Assembly (NCBI GenBank): GCA_911728455.2
Contig: OU452222.1
Coordinates: 4,564,108-4,628,107, forward strand
Reading direction: 5' to 3'
DNA: 64,000 bases
DNA from: Marthasterias glacialis
Taxonomy: Eukaryota; Echinodermata; Asteroidea; Forcipulatida; Asteriidae
Shown here: positions 10,621 through 22,832 of the stretch, piece by piece
Numbering within the stretch: the stretch's first letter is position 1
Layout: the number at the start of each line of letters is the position of its first letter
The notes under the pieces: model-generated
What the model saw: only the letters and a program-made list of their open reading frames with translations
The model's database searches: none
Told to the model about the DNA's origin: nothing
Translations under genes and position numbers: made by a program

Positions 10621-11376
10621 CTTGCAATGGTGTGTTTTAATATCTCCCATTTGCTAGCGCAAAAAATATTTTTGGGGAAAACATGTCAGCCGGCACCAGC
10701 TGGTCAACAATAAACTTCAGCATCTTGTATTTCAAATAACAAAAATCTCAAACTTTCAACAGACCATAATACAGTTTTATTGTAGGTGCTACATGTTCAC
10801 TCTTTGTCTATTTCTCATGCAGCGTCAACCAACTTCAATATGATGCTTGTGACCACACAAATGTTTGACGTACTGTATACATGCATGTGTGGCCCTCCCT
10901 GCAGTGTGAAGCATGCAAGCACATAGACAAGGAGCAGCATGTCACCGTTACAACCTGAAGTTCCTCAGGTGAGTCAATTAACAGAACTTTCCTCCGAACT
11001 TTCGTACATTGTCAGCTGATGCATGAGCCCTGTTCACATTATAGATCCAATTCCCAGGAAATAATAACCCAGGAAAATCCTGGGGAGTTTTTTACCCCAC
11101 CGCCACCCCATGTTCAGTTCGCACTCAATGCATGCTTCCTGGGAAGAATGAATACTCAGCGTGTTAACCCTGGCATTGTCTCACCTAACCCTAAGCAGGG
11201 GTAGGCCTAACTATTTCCTGGGAAATGGCTATTTACCAGGTATTTGCCAGGGTTAGCATTTCAAAATTTTTCTGGGAATTTCCTTGGAAATTCGTCTAGT
11301 GTGCAAGGGGCTGTAGAAAGACCAATGGCAACAAATTTATGCCTAGTCACTTTATAGCACATTGAAACCCATTCAG

Positions 11377-11903
11377 ACTAAGCAGTTCGGCTAGCATGTT
11401 GCCTCATTCATCCAATTTCCTCTTCTCCTGTGTCGCTCCACACCAAATTGTTTGAACGTAGATAAAATTGGAATGGCTGACCAGCGCTGTAACTAGGGTA
11501 AAATTTTAGGGGGGCACAAGGGAGTGCACCATTTTTCCTAGGGGGGCACTTTTGGCCAATTAAAACTGTAGTTTTCGTTTGTATTTTTCTTAAACAAGCC
11601 CCTTTTCAGTGTTTTCTGACGTGTTGACGTAAAACAAAATATATTTTGTGTGTAAATGATTAAAAATAGTTCTACAAACATTGAAATTACTATGTAAATG
11701 CTAATAAAATGTAACATTTTATTCTGGTAATTTTTAATCTCAAAAGTCCAGATTTCAAATTGGGGGGGGGGGCACGGACATCATTTGGGGGCACGTGCCC
11801 CCCTTAGTTACGCCACTGTGACTGATCCAGTGATAAGCAATTGTTTTAAGGCCCTACTGGCCCCAATCTTTGTGATGGCCCCAGTCTTTGAGAGTCCTTT
11901 ACT
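11377..11903 (+). repeat. Segment paralogous to 2620-3260, interrupted by a MITE
   Basis: 11377-11480 matches 2612-2640 joined to 3109-3190 (GCAGTT(C/T)GGCTAGCATG, CTTCTCCT(A/G)TGTC, CACACCAA(A/G)TTG). From 11812 the match resumes (GACTGATCCAGTGATAAGCA against CTGATCCTTTGATAAGCA). The MITE at 11489-11811 sits in this copy only, while the 2643-3108 element sits in the other only. Confidence 0.7.
11489..11811. repeat. MITE-like element, second copy
   Basis: It begins GTAACTAGGGTAAAATTTTA and ends CCCCCTTAGTTAC. It is the same family and orientation as 1629-1920 and has an extra short stretch (TGTGTAAATGATTAAAAATA). Its absence from the paralogous segment at 3150-3190 supports a simple insertion. 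Confidence 0.75.
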
Positions 11904-12449
11904 TTCGCAACTGAATATAGAACTTAAAAGGAATTGAGATTGTAAGGGTAGGGGTTTACCCCAGTGTTTCTGGTTCAGATAGCAAGCATCCTTATCTACA
12001 GGTTTCCTCAGGCTTCCAAGCCACAGTTATTAAGATCGCTTTTGAGGCATCCTTGGTTTAATTACCAGAAACATAATAATAATAATAATAGTGAAACATT
12101 GAATGCATCCTGTGAAGTTTTTAGAAATAATTTTTCCCTGAAGTCATGACCCCATGACATTGCAATGGACAATTATTATGCAGGTTAAGGAAATAAATTT
12201 GACTCCCAAAAAACTATGTCCCCAACAAGTCAACTGGTTTTATTCTGTATTTTTTGTGATGTGCGTTTTGTCCAGTAGGGTAGTGAGAGGTCGAAATTAA
12301 AGTAACAACTCATATTAATTGGCAAACAAGTTGTCACTGACGCCACTAACTGACACACACGTAGGAACCAGTCAAAACTAGCAATCGCAAAAGCTGAATG
12401 CTTTTTAAAACACTACTTTCCTTTAACCAGTTGAACCTGGAAAATGTCA

Positions 12450-13070
12450 GTACACGCAAATTTTGTCCCCTGCCTGGAATTGGAGGTCGTCTTGCGACGC
12501 AGTTTTGTAATTTCGGACCACCGAAGCAAAGGTTGCCTGGTCATTCAACTGCTGGGCATGAGCAAACCAGTACATGCCGTGTAATGGTTAGATTCACCCA
12601 CAAAAGGACAAAAAAAGGTTGTGCGTTTACTCATATTTTGTGGCCATTGAAAGGCGGTTTTTGTGTAATCCCTGATTATAGACCTTTGTCCTTTTGTTCC
12701 AAGAAGGGGATTACGAGGCATCGCAAGGCTTCCACCATTGTTCATTCATTGTATTTTGGCTGAATGGAGGTTAAGTCAGAGTGAGTTGGCAATCAAGCCA
12801 TGGTTCCGTGTTTATTGCCACTCATATGCCGTAGGTAACGGCCGATGTTTTGCATTTCACGCTGCGTGACATGACATGTTTTTGGTCAAGCAACAAAATG
12901 GACAATCAAACAAAGCGAGTCTTTCTTCTCTTGGCATTGTCAAGTCAAGGTTTCTTTGTGCCAGTGGTACCCTCAAAGAAAAACAAATTCCAGCAATTTC
13001 CGTCAAAAGAATCCAGCCAGGGGGACAGCACCAAAAAAATGAAATACCGGTGGCAACTGGTTAAATGTTT
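12450..13070 (+). repeat. Interspersed repeat family B
   Basis: A nearly complete copy: GTCATTCAACTGCTGGGCATG, GTGTAATCCCTGATTATAG, CCAAGAAGGGGATTACGAGG, GGCAATCAAGCCATGGTTCC, TGTCAAGTCAAGGTTTCTTT. The 121-aa and 112-aa frames here differ in the other copies, so they are not annotated as genes. Confidence 0.75.
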
Positions 13071-14559
13071 TAAACTGGTTTTACAATTGTGGATTCTGAA
13101 TGTTTTGAACTTGATAAATATACCGCTGCATATTTTACATTCTAATTTAATTAGCAATAAAGGAAAGAAGGTATTTGTCAGTTCGTGAAACCGAAAAAGA
13201 AGCAAAACAGCCTATTTCTGTTTTCACAAAGTGACACATTAGAATGTATTACAATGTAAACTTGAATTGAGCGTATGTGTGCACGTGCTCTTCACACAAG
13301 GTTTGTGTCAGTTCGTGAAATCTTTTTTGTTCACATTTGAGTAGGGTGCACGCTGTGCATTACAATGGTAAATGGAACCTGTGTGTCAGTTCGTGGAAAT
13401 GGAAATTGTCATTTTCATGCAAAGGTTGCCAGACATACTTATCGTATTTAAAAAAATAAAGCTTGTGAAACTTTGAAACTTAAAATAAAATGGTTTCGTA
13501 CACACGGTGTCAGTTTGCTGGCGTCGGTGACAAAGTGTTTTCCATTATCCATTTTATTGTATACAGAACCAAACAACTGATTCTTTGTGCAGAGTTGTTA
13601 AATTAGATTTGTCCTAAACATATCAAGCCCCCCCCCCCCCCCAAACGTCTACTATTTTGGTTTTATTCTGTGTCAAGTAATTTTTTTGTGATATGGGTTT
13701 TGTCCAAATTTGAATGGTTGTCTTGAAGGGAAATAAACACCAGATAGTACTTGTAAGTGTTTTCTTGTTGAGTTTCCATTGTTTAATTTCGTTGTACATT
13801 TTAATAGACTATGGACACTTTTGTGTAGAGTAAGGAAATAAATTTGTCCCAAGTAAACTGAGTAAAGTAGGACCCCAAGTGAAGTGGTGGGCTTTAGGTC
13901 CCAAGTCCTCCAAAATCTCATTCAAGAATTTGTCTGACTTCATATGATCATAGAGCAGTGTTCCTTGCTCTATGATATGATATAGGATTTTAGACCCCAA
14001 AAACAATTGTCATTGAAACAGGCATACCATTATTTCTTAGTCCAAACATTCCAGTGTTGAGCAGAAGTAGAGTATCTTGGAGCATGGGGGGGGGGGGGGG
14101 TCTCTGGCCAAAGACACTAGGGGTTTAGGGTTAAGGAAATAAACTGTGACCCCAACAAGTGAATTGGTTTATTCTGTGTCAGTTTTTTTTTATGTGTGTT
14201 TTGTCCAGCTGTGAATATTTGTCTTGCAGACAAATAAACATTGCGCATACAATTCATTGTAATATTTGTCAGTGGTTTTTGTTTCTTGTAAAGTTTTTCA
14301 TTTTCATTTGATCCTACATGTACATCGGATCTGAAAAGTGGATAATTTTTATGCATTGTATGGAAATAAGTTTTTTTACTTGTACGTTATTAGGCTACCC
14401 CAAAAATTGTATTAGGTTTCATTATGTATCAAATTGTTTTGTGATGCCTGTTTTTGTCCAACTGTGAATGGTTGTCTTGTCAGAGTAAGGAAATAAATTT
14501 GTCAAGAAGTAACTGACCCCAAGATGTGTATTGTTTGTATTCTGTGTCGTCAAGTTGAG

Positions 14560-14965
14560 TCAACCTTACTGTACTGTGCCAGAACCTGGACGCTCTATCC
14601 AGCAGGTGAAGACCTTGGATGGGACCAACACCTGTATACTGAGGACGGTCTTGGATGTGGCATGGACTGACCATGAGGAACACCTACCTCAATGGCAGTC
14701 TACCAGACATATCAGACCTGACTTGTGCGTGATGGATGAGACTTGCATGGCACTGTTTTCAGCATGGTGAACTGGCAGCCTCCTCCCTCATCTTGTGGGA
14801 ACTAGCCCAAGGAAAGGCCTCCAGAGGCAGGAGGAGGTTGTCTTACATTGACATCCTAAAGAGAGACCCATGACTGAACACCTGCACTCTGGCATGAAGG
14901 ACCGATCCGACTGGACCCCTATAAGGATCAGAGGGGCATGTGTTGATGGAGAACCTCCCCCAGCC
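14560..14965 (+). pseudogene. 3' end of a LINE reverse-transcriptase ORF (decayed)
   Basis: Joining frames gives the usual C-terminal pattern of many LINE proteins: LDGTNTCILRTVLDVAWTDH, LNGSLPDISDL, RLAWHCFQHGELAASSLILW, GRRRLSYIDILKRDP, and MKDRSDW. In active families these correspond to LDG.Y.RMLR, LYG.LP.IS, RLAGH..RH.E and Y.D.L..D, ending M.DR..W. At least two frameshifts and an internal TGA (in the DLTCA-stop-WMRLAW stretch) show that it is dead. Clade is not assigned. Confidence 0.75.
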
Positions 14966-15449
14966 ACGAGCTCAGTGATTCATTCTGTATCAAATGTCAA
15001 AAAACGTAGGCCTATATTAATGTATGTTTTGTCAGCTGTGATTGACTGTAATGAAGACAAATAATACCAGGTTCTATTTGGCAAACATTGGTGTTCTTAT
15101 TGAGTTTCCATTATTCATTTAATAGAACAATCAGACTAAGATAATTAGATAACTATTGTGAAGAGTGAAATCAAAATTAATGTGCCTGGGGCTGTGACCC
15201 TTCAAAAAGTGTACTGGTTTTACTCTGTGTAAACTTTCATTTTTTGTGATGTTTACTTTTTCAAAAGAATGGTATATCTGGAAAGGAATTTAACAGCAGA
15301 TATTGTTTGTCAAAAAGTTTTTCTTGTGAGTTTTCATTACTGATTTTGTTGTACAATGCTTACTTTTGCTCATTGTTTGTCTGTTGATTTGTCTGTACTG
15401 TAGTGGTCAATAAGGAAATAAAAATAACCTTGTTTAAATTGAATCCTGG

Positions 15450-17380
15450 TGTTTGACTGTTGCATTGAGGGAGAAATCCCTTTTAGCTGCTAACTGGTAG
15501 GACTGGAAGTGATCCACAATGCTGAGATGTATTCAAGCATTCACCTGGAGTGAACATCAGGCACTGATAATGCATAGAGTGATGCAAGGGATGGAGTTGA
15601 TGATTACCCTGTCATCCCACCAGAGTGGTGAAGTATGACTGTCCAGACCTGGATGAAGGACTACCTAATGACAACATGAACACAGTCACTCTCCAGAAAC
15701 ACAGCCACAAATCCTGCAGAAACACAGTCACTCTCCAGAAAGGAACACAGCCACAACTCCTGCAGATCCGAGACCAGGAAAGATGCCTTGAATTGCTTTG
15801 CAAAGATGAACTACCTACCAGTAAGTGATGTTGTGAAATTCAAGTCAAAGACTGGATGGTCCAGGACAGAGATTGAGACAATACTTATGACAACTTGATG
15901 AGATTTAAAGCCCCAACCTTCCTTAGTTCTTCAAATGCAACTGGAAGAGCTGGATGATTTTGGAGCATTGAGGCGAATTTGATATTCACATAAAAAGTTA
16001 ATTTTGTATGATTGAGGCAGGCATCCTATAACTCAGATCTGTTAATTTTTGAGGATTGAGGCAGTAAATAGGCACCCTGCATAAGCTCATATTGGTTGGT
16101 TTTGGAGGATTTAAGCTGTTTAAGTTCAACAGGGTGTCTAGGAGGATAGGGTTTACACATTGTATACATGTGAACCTTTGGTAAACAGTGAGTTGCCTAT
16201 TAAAAAAAGTTAATGTACAATCAAAGAATTGTCTAATTTCAAGTCAGTATTTTGTTCTCCAAGTGTTTAGTTAGTTCTAGTGTTGCATAAAAACCTCAAC
16301 AGCCCACAATGGTGGTCTGATGGTGTTGAGACTGTAATCCACAGATTGATTTAAATAATCAAGCAACAGTTGGCCCTCGGAGGCAACACTTCAGCATAAA
16401 GTAATAACAGCAAGTATCTCTATAGTTGGTGATTCAAGCAACAGATGATGAGACAGGAGTGAAACTGAAGGATTTTCAGACAAGGGAGCTAAAAGTAGAA
16501 GAACCGAAGATGAGCAGTGTGATGGAAACAGCGCCAGACTCCTCAAGCCTGAAACACAAGAGTCTCGGCTCTGCAACACAATGTGAGATCCAAGCATGAA
16601 GAAAAAACATCCAGATCCTCAGATTGCAGCTCTTGCAGAGTTGGATTGTGAGGCTGTCCAAGTCCTGGCATGTTTTTGTGTGTACCTACTTACTCACCAA
16701 GGACCATCTAAAGCCACTCAGACCTGAAAGACGGAGAACAAGGTGTGATTAATGTACTCTTGTGCCTAATGCCAAGATGCTTAGCTCTTTTTAAAGGAAA
16801 GGTAAATGTTTATCTAGGCAGTTGAGTGTTGATGTAGACTTATGGTATAGTAGGGTGTAACTGCCAAGAGATCTTTCTAGGTTAACTTTAATTTATTTGA
16901 TACTTTGTTTCACCCAACACCAATGTGTGATAAGCACTGTATACTCGACCTTCTACATTAGAGTAGGGTCCAACTTCAGGGCTCTGTTTACTGTAGGCAA
17001 AAAATCAGCACTAACAGAAGCAGAAAAGTCCGTGCTTAGCGTAAGCGTGTTTCACAGGTACATGTAGCTAGGAATTCTGCTTGTGCATGTACATCACGTG
17101 CATATCATACTACTATTATGCATTCTTCACTATTTATACACAGCCAGCGCAGAAATTTGGTGCTTACCTTGTAAGCGGAGAATGATAACCATAAGCGCAG
17201 AATTCTGCAGTAAGCAAAGCCATGAAATTGGTTCCAGACGTCATAAACCACTAGAACAACAAGCTTGCCCACTCCCATTTTTGTGTATTTCTCAGAACGT
17301 TTAAAATGAAAATATACTTAATTTGACATCATGTATTACATGGTTAAAAACTGATTAATTTTTAAGACATATTTTCTGTG
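15450..17380. other. Unassigned stretch with one interspersed repeat
   Basis: No gene is recognised. At 15690-15760 the motif ACACAGTCACTCTCCAGAAA is repeated and lies in a 67-aa plus-strand frame with no known relative. At 16990-17240 lies a repeat (AGCGCAGAAATTTGGTG, CCTTGTAAGCGGAGAATGA) also seen at 52195-52370. Confidence 0.4.
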
Positions 17381-17387
17381 AGATACT

Positions 17388-17597
17388 TTGCAGGTTGTCA
17401 TCACTCAGTGTAGTCATTGTATGGTGAACGCATTGCTGGAATTGGACTCTGAGCAGCAGATGTACCCTCCTAACCCTATACCGTCACATGACAGAGAAAC
17501 GTTGCAGTCATGGTGGAGAAGTTTGAATGCCCTCTATGTTTTTTTACAAAGTATGAAGACAAGATTTAAATGTAGTATTTCAAAGTTTAAAATTTGA
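17388..17597 (+). other. Possible coding exon, unrecognised
   Basis: A plausible acceptor (TTTTCTGTGAGATACTTTGCAG) opens a 69-codon frame containing QCSHCMVNALLELDSEQQ and ETLQSWWRSLNALYVFLQSM and ending at TGA. The composition looks protein-like and includes a CxxC pair. No donor is evident inside, so it could be a last exon. No family is recognised and it may be chance. Confidence 0.25.
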
Positions 17598-17892
17598 AGG
17601 AAAATTGATGGCAGTACTACACATCAGCTGGTGTCCGAACATGTTTTAAAATTACGTTGATGTCCACATGTCTTCCAAAATAAGTTTTATATTTCTTTAA
17701 CTCATACCTACCTGACTGGTTATGGTACATAAACGCTGTTCCCGCCTATAAGCCCATAATCCAATGTTATCTAAAACATATTATGTTTCTTTAGCCAACC
17801 ATCATGATCCATGGAAACAAACAAAACCAGCACCTTGAACAATTCTAAGAAGCTGTCTTGACCATGCCCGATACAATTTCCTTTTTATTTCC

Positions 17893-18011
17893 AGCTGACT
17901 GAGATATTCTTGATGGTCAGCTCTCACAGTGAAGATGTCTTGACTAATTGAATACAATATTTGGGTGATGCGGTCTGAGACGGGGAGAAGATGCAGTGAG
18001 ATATGATCATG
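17893..18011 (+). other. Exon-like segment ending ATG at a gtgagt donor
   Basis: TTTTTATTTCCAG precedes 119 bp that end GATCATG at gtgagtta on the plus strand. The ATG-gtgagt border is the same as in the L1 and L3 first exons (7815, 44859), and this segment lies upstream of the L2 cassettes. The body shows no clear homology to those exons, so any link to L2 is a guess. A 106-aa minus-strand frame overlaps it. Confidence 0.25.
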
Positions 18012-18136
18012 GTGAGTTAAAAAGTAATCAAAATTTACTGAACTGTAGCTAATCGTAATAACAACTTCAAACCTCAAGTTCTTGAGAAGTAACTGTAGAT
18101 TAAGATACATGATCAGCCGCACTGGGGAAACACACC

Positions 18137-18595
18137 CATGAGCAAGTTCGGGTGGGTGACAAGAGTCGACTAGATTTAACCATAGTCGATCTAGATGTCA
18201 GCCGAACGCTACGTGGTTTGACTGGCTAGTCCAACTGAATCAACCTAGCCCCAGAGCACTGTTCCTCTAGTCAATTTGAGTGCTACGTCACAATTAATGA
18301 GTAGTTCAACGATAACGGAGGGATTTGGTTAAATATAACAATAATTTGTCTTTGCAGTGAAATATTTAGTTAATTATTGCACGTAGAGATAAAAATACGA
18401 GGGGAAAACATAGAAAATGAACTTGAAAATGACGTGCTAACTTGCTAAATCCTATCGTCTGCTCAACAAGCATACATTGACTTACTAATATACTATATTA
18501 ACTAGTCGCTCGACTAGACGCGTTCAAGTGAAGAACAGATCACGCATGCATGGTTTGAATCACAAATTGACTAAAAGTCAGCACCCGAACTTGCT
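18137..18595. mobile_element. TIR element, about 460 bp
   Basis: The left end GAGCAAGTTCGGGTG and the right end CACCCGAACTTGCTC are inverse copies. Inside are paired CGACTAG and CTAGTCG words at both flanks. No coding capacity. It is probably a non-autonomous DNA transposon. The stretch to 19300 after it holds no recognised gene. Confidence 0.65.
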
Positions 18596-19574
18596 CCTCC
18601 ATGGGGCTCAGTTTAGTCACTATGGCCCAGTGTAAAAAACAATAAGAGTGCTGCAGGTTAGTCAAACTTGCTTCTTTAGGTAGTTCTACAACAGGCTAGT
18701 GAGAAATATAAAAGAACCTGCTTGTGTGAAACTGTTTCCATACTCATGAAAATATTACAAAAGAATCACTCATGTTTGTCAAAATGTCTGCAGGCTTTTA
18801 AAATATTCTGCTGACTGGAGGCAAGTCATCGGAAACACAATCATGCAAGGCCTGACATATCCAAATGTTGATAACTTGGACACAAAAACAAAGAAACCAA
18901 TGCACTGCTAGACAGCCATGATACTTGTACTTCTAGTTTCATTTTGCACTAGATGGTTAAATGTTCCATTTGTCCTTCATATGGTTCCTGGGATGATAAC
19001 ACAAAAAGTGAACATAAAAATCAGACAAGTTTTCTGCATTTAACAGAGGGTTGTTTTTGACTCTTTATGGTGGCAATGTTGTATGATTCTTTGCAGGTGA
19101 TAAGCGGACCATCTACAGGGACTGGAATGAGGCAAAGTCTTTTTTATGAAGCTTTACAATTTATTCACAAAATGGTTGTATGTTGTTTAGCAATCGTTGA
19201 AAGAGTTGAAAGGCTGGGTTGTGTTTTTCTGTATGAGTTTTAACGATTTTGAGAAAGTCGCTAAACACACGTGTCATTACAAATTCTTAGCTTTTGGTAA
19301 TTTAAATTAAACATGCCGTTTGCTCGATTTGTTTTACTCTTAGAGCTCACTCATCAATGAGGTTCATACCATCACCAATCCTCATGAAAACTGTTTCAGA
19401 CATTTTGACGACCCCCAAAAATTACTGTTGCTTATTTTGATTGCGACAATCAAAACATTGCAACAACTTTGCGGTAAAAAACAAAGTATTCTGAACCTAA
19501 CTGTTTTATTGATGGGCAATAATCTCAATCACTAAAATGTCACAAATTGTGCATTTTGTTTTTGTTGCAGTCAG

Positions 19575-19661
19575 GCTTAGCATCTCCAAAGACATCTACT
19601 CATCAACAAGTAGATGTCCAAGACCAGCCTATGATAAAGGAGCTGCACTCTCTAGTAAAAG
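19575..19661 (+). other. L2 cassette exon 1 (intact borders, 87 nt)
   Basis: TTTTGTTTTTGTTGCAG-TCAG precedes the cassette and AAAAG-gtgaattcc follows. If the second AG is used the exon is 87 nt, a multiple of three. Two frames are open: one begins LASPKTSTHQQVDVQ, the other LSISKDIYSSTSRCPRPAYD. The second matches RPASAY in the coding exon at 36859-37183. A stem of ten pairs, GACATCTACT with AGTAGATGTC (19591-19618), encloses CATCAACA. An outer helix, GCATCTCC with GGAGCTGC, has one mismatch. Expression and function are unknown. Confidence 0.55.
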
Positions 19662-19975
19662 GTGAATTCCCAAAAAGTATATTTTAATATTTACCCTGGT
19701 CCCAGAAGGAGCTGTGTAATAATTGTGCAGAATGCATGTTGTTGCTCTTGTTTAAACAGAAGCTAATATCAGTCATTTACTTGTAACATCACAATTCATT
19801 CAAAGACATCTGTATGTTGTTTGACAACCATTTCAGAGTAGACCTAATGGGTTGTGTTTTGTTCTCTATGGGTTTTAAAGATTTGTGGAAAGTCCCTAAG
19901 GATGCTTCATGTTAAACACAAATATCAAGACAAAATACAACCTTTTGGTAATTAATCCTTTAGCACTTGTGCACA

Positions 19976-20774
19976 ATAGACCGATTGCGCGACCTGTGAC
20001 ACGTGACCCCTTTTGGGTATAAAATGTAAACACACACGTAATCCTCCATAGGAAAGGGTGGTACAGTACACCATGATTAATGCATTTAGTTTATTCGATT
20101 GAGGCTTTTCTTGCTTGAAATCTGTGCAAGATATTCCAGAGTTTGTACCAAAGACCTTCAAGTGGCTGAATAAAGACAGTAAGGACAGTTCCAGCAAGGC
20201 TTGAAAATTGTAAAAGTACCGTATAAATGTGCGCGATGTGTACAGTGCGCGACGGAACGTTAGGCCAGACGACCGCGATCACCACACACTTTTCAACATA
20301 AAAATTTCAAAGTTTTGAAGCTGAAATCCTCCAAAGAAATTGCTTTCCAAAACTGTGTGATTCCTTTGCCTATTTGAAATTCTGCAAGGCTAGGTATTAA
20401 TGCTCAGTTTTCCAACGTTCTTTACCCTTTTTTTTACAGTGATTTAGGCCAACATCACAAACAAAAAACACATGGGTGGCTACATAATAGTCGTCCGACG
20501 CCGGTAGTGCATGGCTAAAAAAAACCTCTTTTTAGTAGTACCTGTTAAATTATGAAACAGAGATATGATTTAAATTAATGCCACAACATACTACTTTATA
20601 TAATGGGGCTGATTAACTAATTCATCACTTAACGAAAGTAAAATCGACTGTTTTCATACTCACTCTGCGTCACGGCCTATGCTTTTACACGTATTTTTTC
20701 ATCAGCTGTATGACGTCATACCCGATAGGGGGTCACGTGACCGCACGTAAACATTGTCGCGCAATCGGTCTATT
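19976..20774. mobile_element. TIR element, about 800 bp
   Basis: The left terminus AATAGACCGATTGCGCGAC is the inverse of the right terminus GTCGCGCAATCGGTCTATT apart from one base. GTCACGTGAC-like words also mirror each other just inside. No transposase is seen. It interrupts an L2 repeat unit between cassettes 1 and 2. Its ends resemble those of 2643-3108. Confidence 0.8.
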
Positions 20775-21519
20775 AAACATCGTGTCATTTACTCCTTGAC
20801 TGCTAAGAAATTCATAAGAATTCCTACTGTGCATAGAAATCCTTAGATAACTTTCGTTGTGGTTATTTTCTTCTGTTACAAGTATAGTTGTGTAGAGGAT
20901 GAAATTACTTGTTGAATGATTGGCACAGTTGTTTTGTTTGTTTACCAAATCAAAGCAATGAGGTTGGAAATATAAGACACATCAACTAAAATTAGGAAAC
21001 ATTGTTTGTGTACGAATTGAACATTTGGAAAGTTGTGCACACAATTTTGCTCAACTGTACTGTCATCTCAAAAAAAGAAAATGCAAAGAAAAAGATTGAA
21101 AATAATCACAACATACCTTTGGAAGTAAAATTAAATGCCTATGTTATCTACAGAACAACTTGTTTACCTAAAACTGTCTGTAAAATACTTCCAACTTTTG
21201 GTATTCCGTGTAAAAACAACCATAAGTTTTAGAGTGAAAACAAATGCGGTCGCCATTACTGTGTACATTGCGCTTGAAATACATTGTACATAAAATACGG
21301 TCTGTCCACACACACAGAAACAACTACTCGCATGAGTTCCTCTAAAGAGTTTGTTGCTGCTTACAATGATGATTTATTTACTTATTATTGATTGAAAAGT
21401 ATGAAAAGATCTGGCGGTGAAAAAAAAACAAGTAATCTGATCTTAACTGTTTTGATAATGGTAATGTTCTTAAACACTCAATGTTACAAAATGGTGCATT
21501 TTGTTTTTGTTGCAGTCAG

Positions 21520-21606
21520 GCTTAGCATCTCCAAAGACATCTACCCATCAACAAGTAGATGTCCAAGACCAGCCTATGATAAAGGAGCTGCACTCTCCAG
21601 TAAAAG
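21520..21606 (+). other. L2 cassette exon 2 (intact borders, 87 nt)
   Basis: Same splice context as 19575-19661 and same length. Differences are few: ACT to ACC, silent in the LASPKTST frame, and CTA to CCA. The stem keeps nine pairs. Both frames remain open. The intron sequence before it (GAGCTCACT, GATTGCAAC, TGCATTTTGTTTTTGTTGCAG) is shared with the other L2 units, showing that whole units of about 0.6-0.8 kb were duplicated. Confidence 0.55.
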
Positions 21607-22222
21607 GTGAATTCCCTGAAAGTAAACTGCAAATATTTACCCCCTGTCCCAAATGGCGCTCTGTAATAATTGTGCAGAATGCATGTTGTTGCTAGTGTTT
21701 AAGCGGAAGTTAATATCAGTCATTGTGGCATTACACAAATCTCTTGAAAATATTTGTATGTTGTTTAACACAAACATAAATACACATTCTTAGCTTTTGG
21801 TAATTTAGATTTTGGTATGCCACTTGCTAAATAGGTTTTATTCTGAGAGAGAGCTCACTGATGATACAGTTCATACCAGCAACACTCCTTACATGCATTT
21901 TTTAGAGTTAGATTTTTCAATTTATTTTTCCAATGGCCAGTTGCATTTCTGAAACCTACATGTAAATGTACAAAATTTTGATTGCAACTATTAAAATAAT
22001 CCTGAAATGCATGAGTTCTTCCAAACAGTTTTTGCTGCTTACAATGTTTTCGTTTTCTTGTTTTTATTTTTTATTGAAAGTATAGACAATTGCAAAGGTA
22101 AACAAAAGTTATTTGAAGCTGTTTAAAAGACAGGTAATTTTCATAAACACTAAATCACAAACAAATTGTACATTATTTTGTACATCACAAACTAATGTAC
22201 AATTTCTTTTTGTTGCAGTTAG

Positions 22223-22369
22223 GCTTAGCATCTCCAAAGACATCTACTCACCAACAAGTAGATGTCCCAAGACCCAGTTAGGCTGAGCATCTCCAAAGAC
22301 ATCTACTCGCCAACAAGTAGATGTCCCAAGACCAGCCTATGATAAACGAGCTGCACTCTTCGGTAAAAG
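22223..22369 (+). other. L2 cassette exon 3 (internally duplicated)
   Basis: The acceptor and AAAAG-gtgaac donor are kept, but a 60-bp internal duplication gives two stem-loops in a row (GACATCTACT and CATCTACT arms with their partners). An extra C in each half (GTCCCAAG) shifts the frame, producing TAG or TGA in either reading. The stem is intact where the frame is not, which favours structure over coding in this copy, or simple decay. Confidence 0.5.
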
Positions 22370-22751
22370 GTGAACTCCCAAAAAGTGTACTTTAAATATT
22401 TACACCTGGTCCCAAATGGAGCTCTGTAATAATTGTGCAGAATGCATGTTGTTGCTTTTGTTTAAACAGAAATTAATATCAGTCATTTTCTTGTAGCATT
22501 TCAATTCATTCAAAGATATCAGTTGATAAAGTCACCGTTGCTTATTTTGATTGCAACAATCAGAACAGTCCTAAGATGCACATGGTCCTCAGAACGTTTT
22601 GTTTCCGCTTTCAATGTTGGTATTCTTCACTTTTTTAAATAAAGAAATTGAAAAAATCCTCAGTGCAATTAATCTGAACTGTTTTACTCATAGATAATGT
22701 TTTTAAATACTTGTTACTGCAAATTGTGCATTTTGTTTGTGTTGCAAAAAA

Positions 22752-22832
22752 GGCTAAGCATCTCCAAAGACGTCTATCCGTCAACAAGTAGATGTCTAAG
22801 ACCAGCTTAAGATATCGGAGCTGCACTCTCCT
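22752..22832 (+). other. L2 cassette 4 (splice sites lost)
   Basis: The acceptor is ruined (TTGTGTTGCAAAAAAGG) and no donor follows. The stem arms read GACGTCTATC and AGTAGATGTC: nine of ten positions still pair, two as G-U. A frame stop (GCTTAA) is shared with the copy at 26074. It is a relic, part of duplication copy A. Confidence 0.5.

Larger units (their letters stand above)
12150..15450 (+). repeat. Diverged tandem repeats with AAGGAAATAAA motifs
   Basis: A unit of very roughly 300 bp recurs: AAGGAAATAAA, then CCCCAA(C/G)AAGT, (T)GGTTTTATTCTGTGTCA, TTTTTTGTGATGTG, TTTTGTCCA, GTGAATGGTTGTCTTG, then GAGTTTCCATT. Starts are visible near 12185, 13830, 14132, 14487 and 15413, with partial units at about 13655, 14995 and 15210. 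Each AAGGAAATAAA holds a polyadenylation hexamer (AATAAA). A dead LINE end (14560-14965) and a family B repeat (12450-13070) interrupt the array. Confidence 0.6.

Noticed and set aside
19591..19618. microRNA precursor
   Set aside because: The stem is only ten pairs with an eight-base loop, and the outer helix is separated by large unpaired stretches. That is too short for a standard pre-miRNA.
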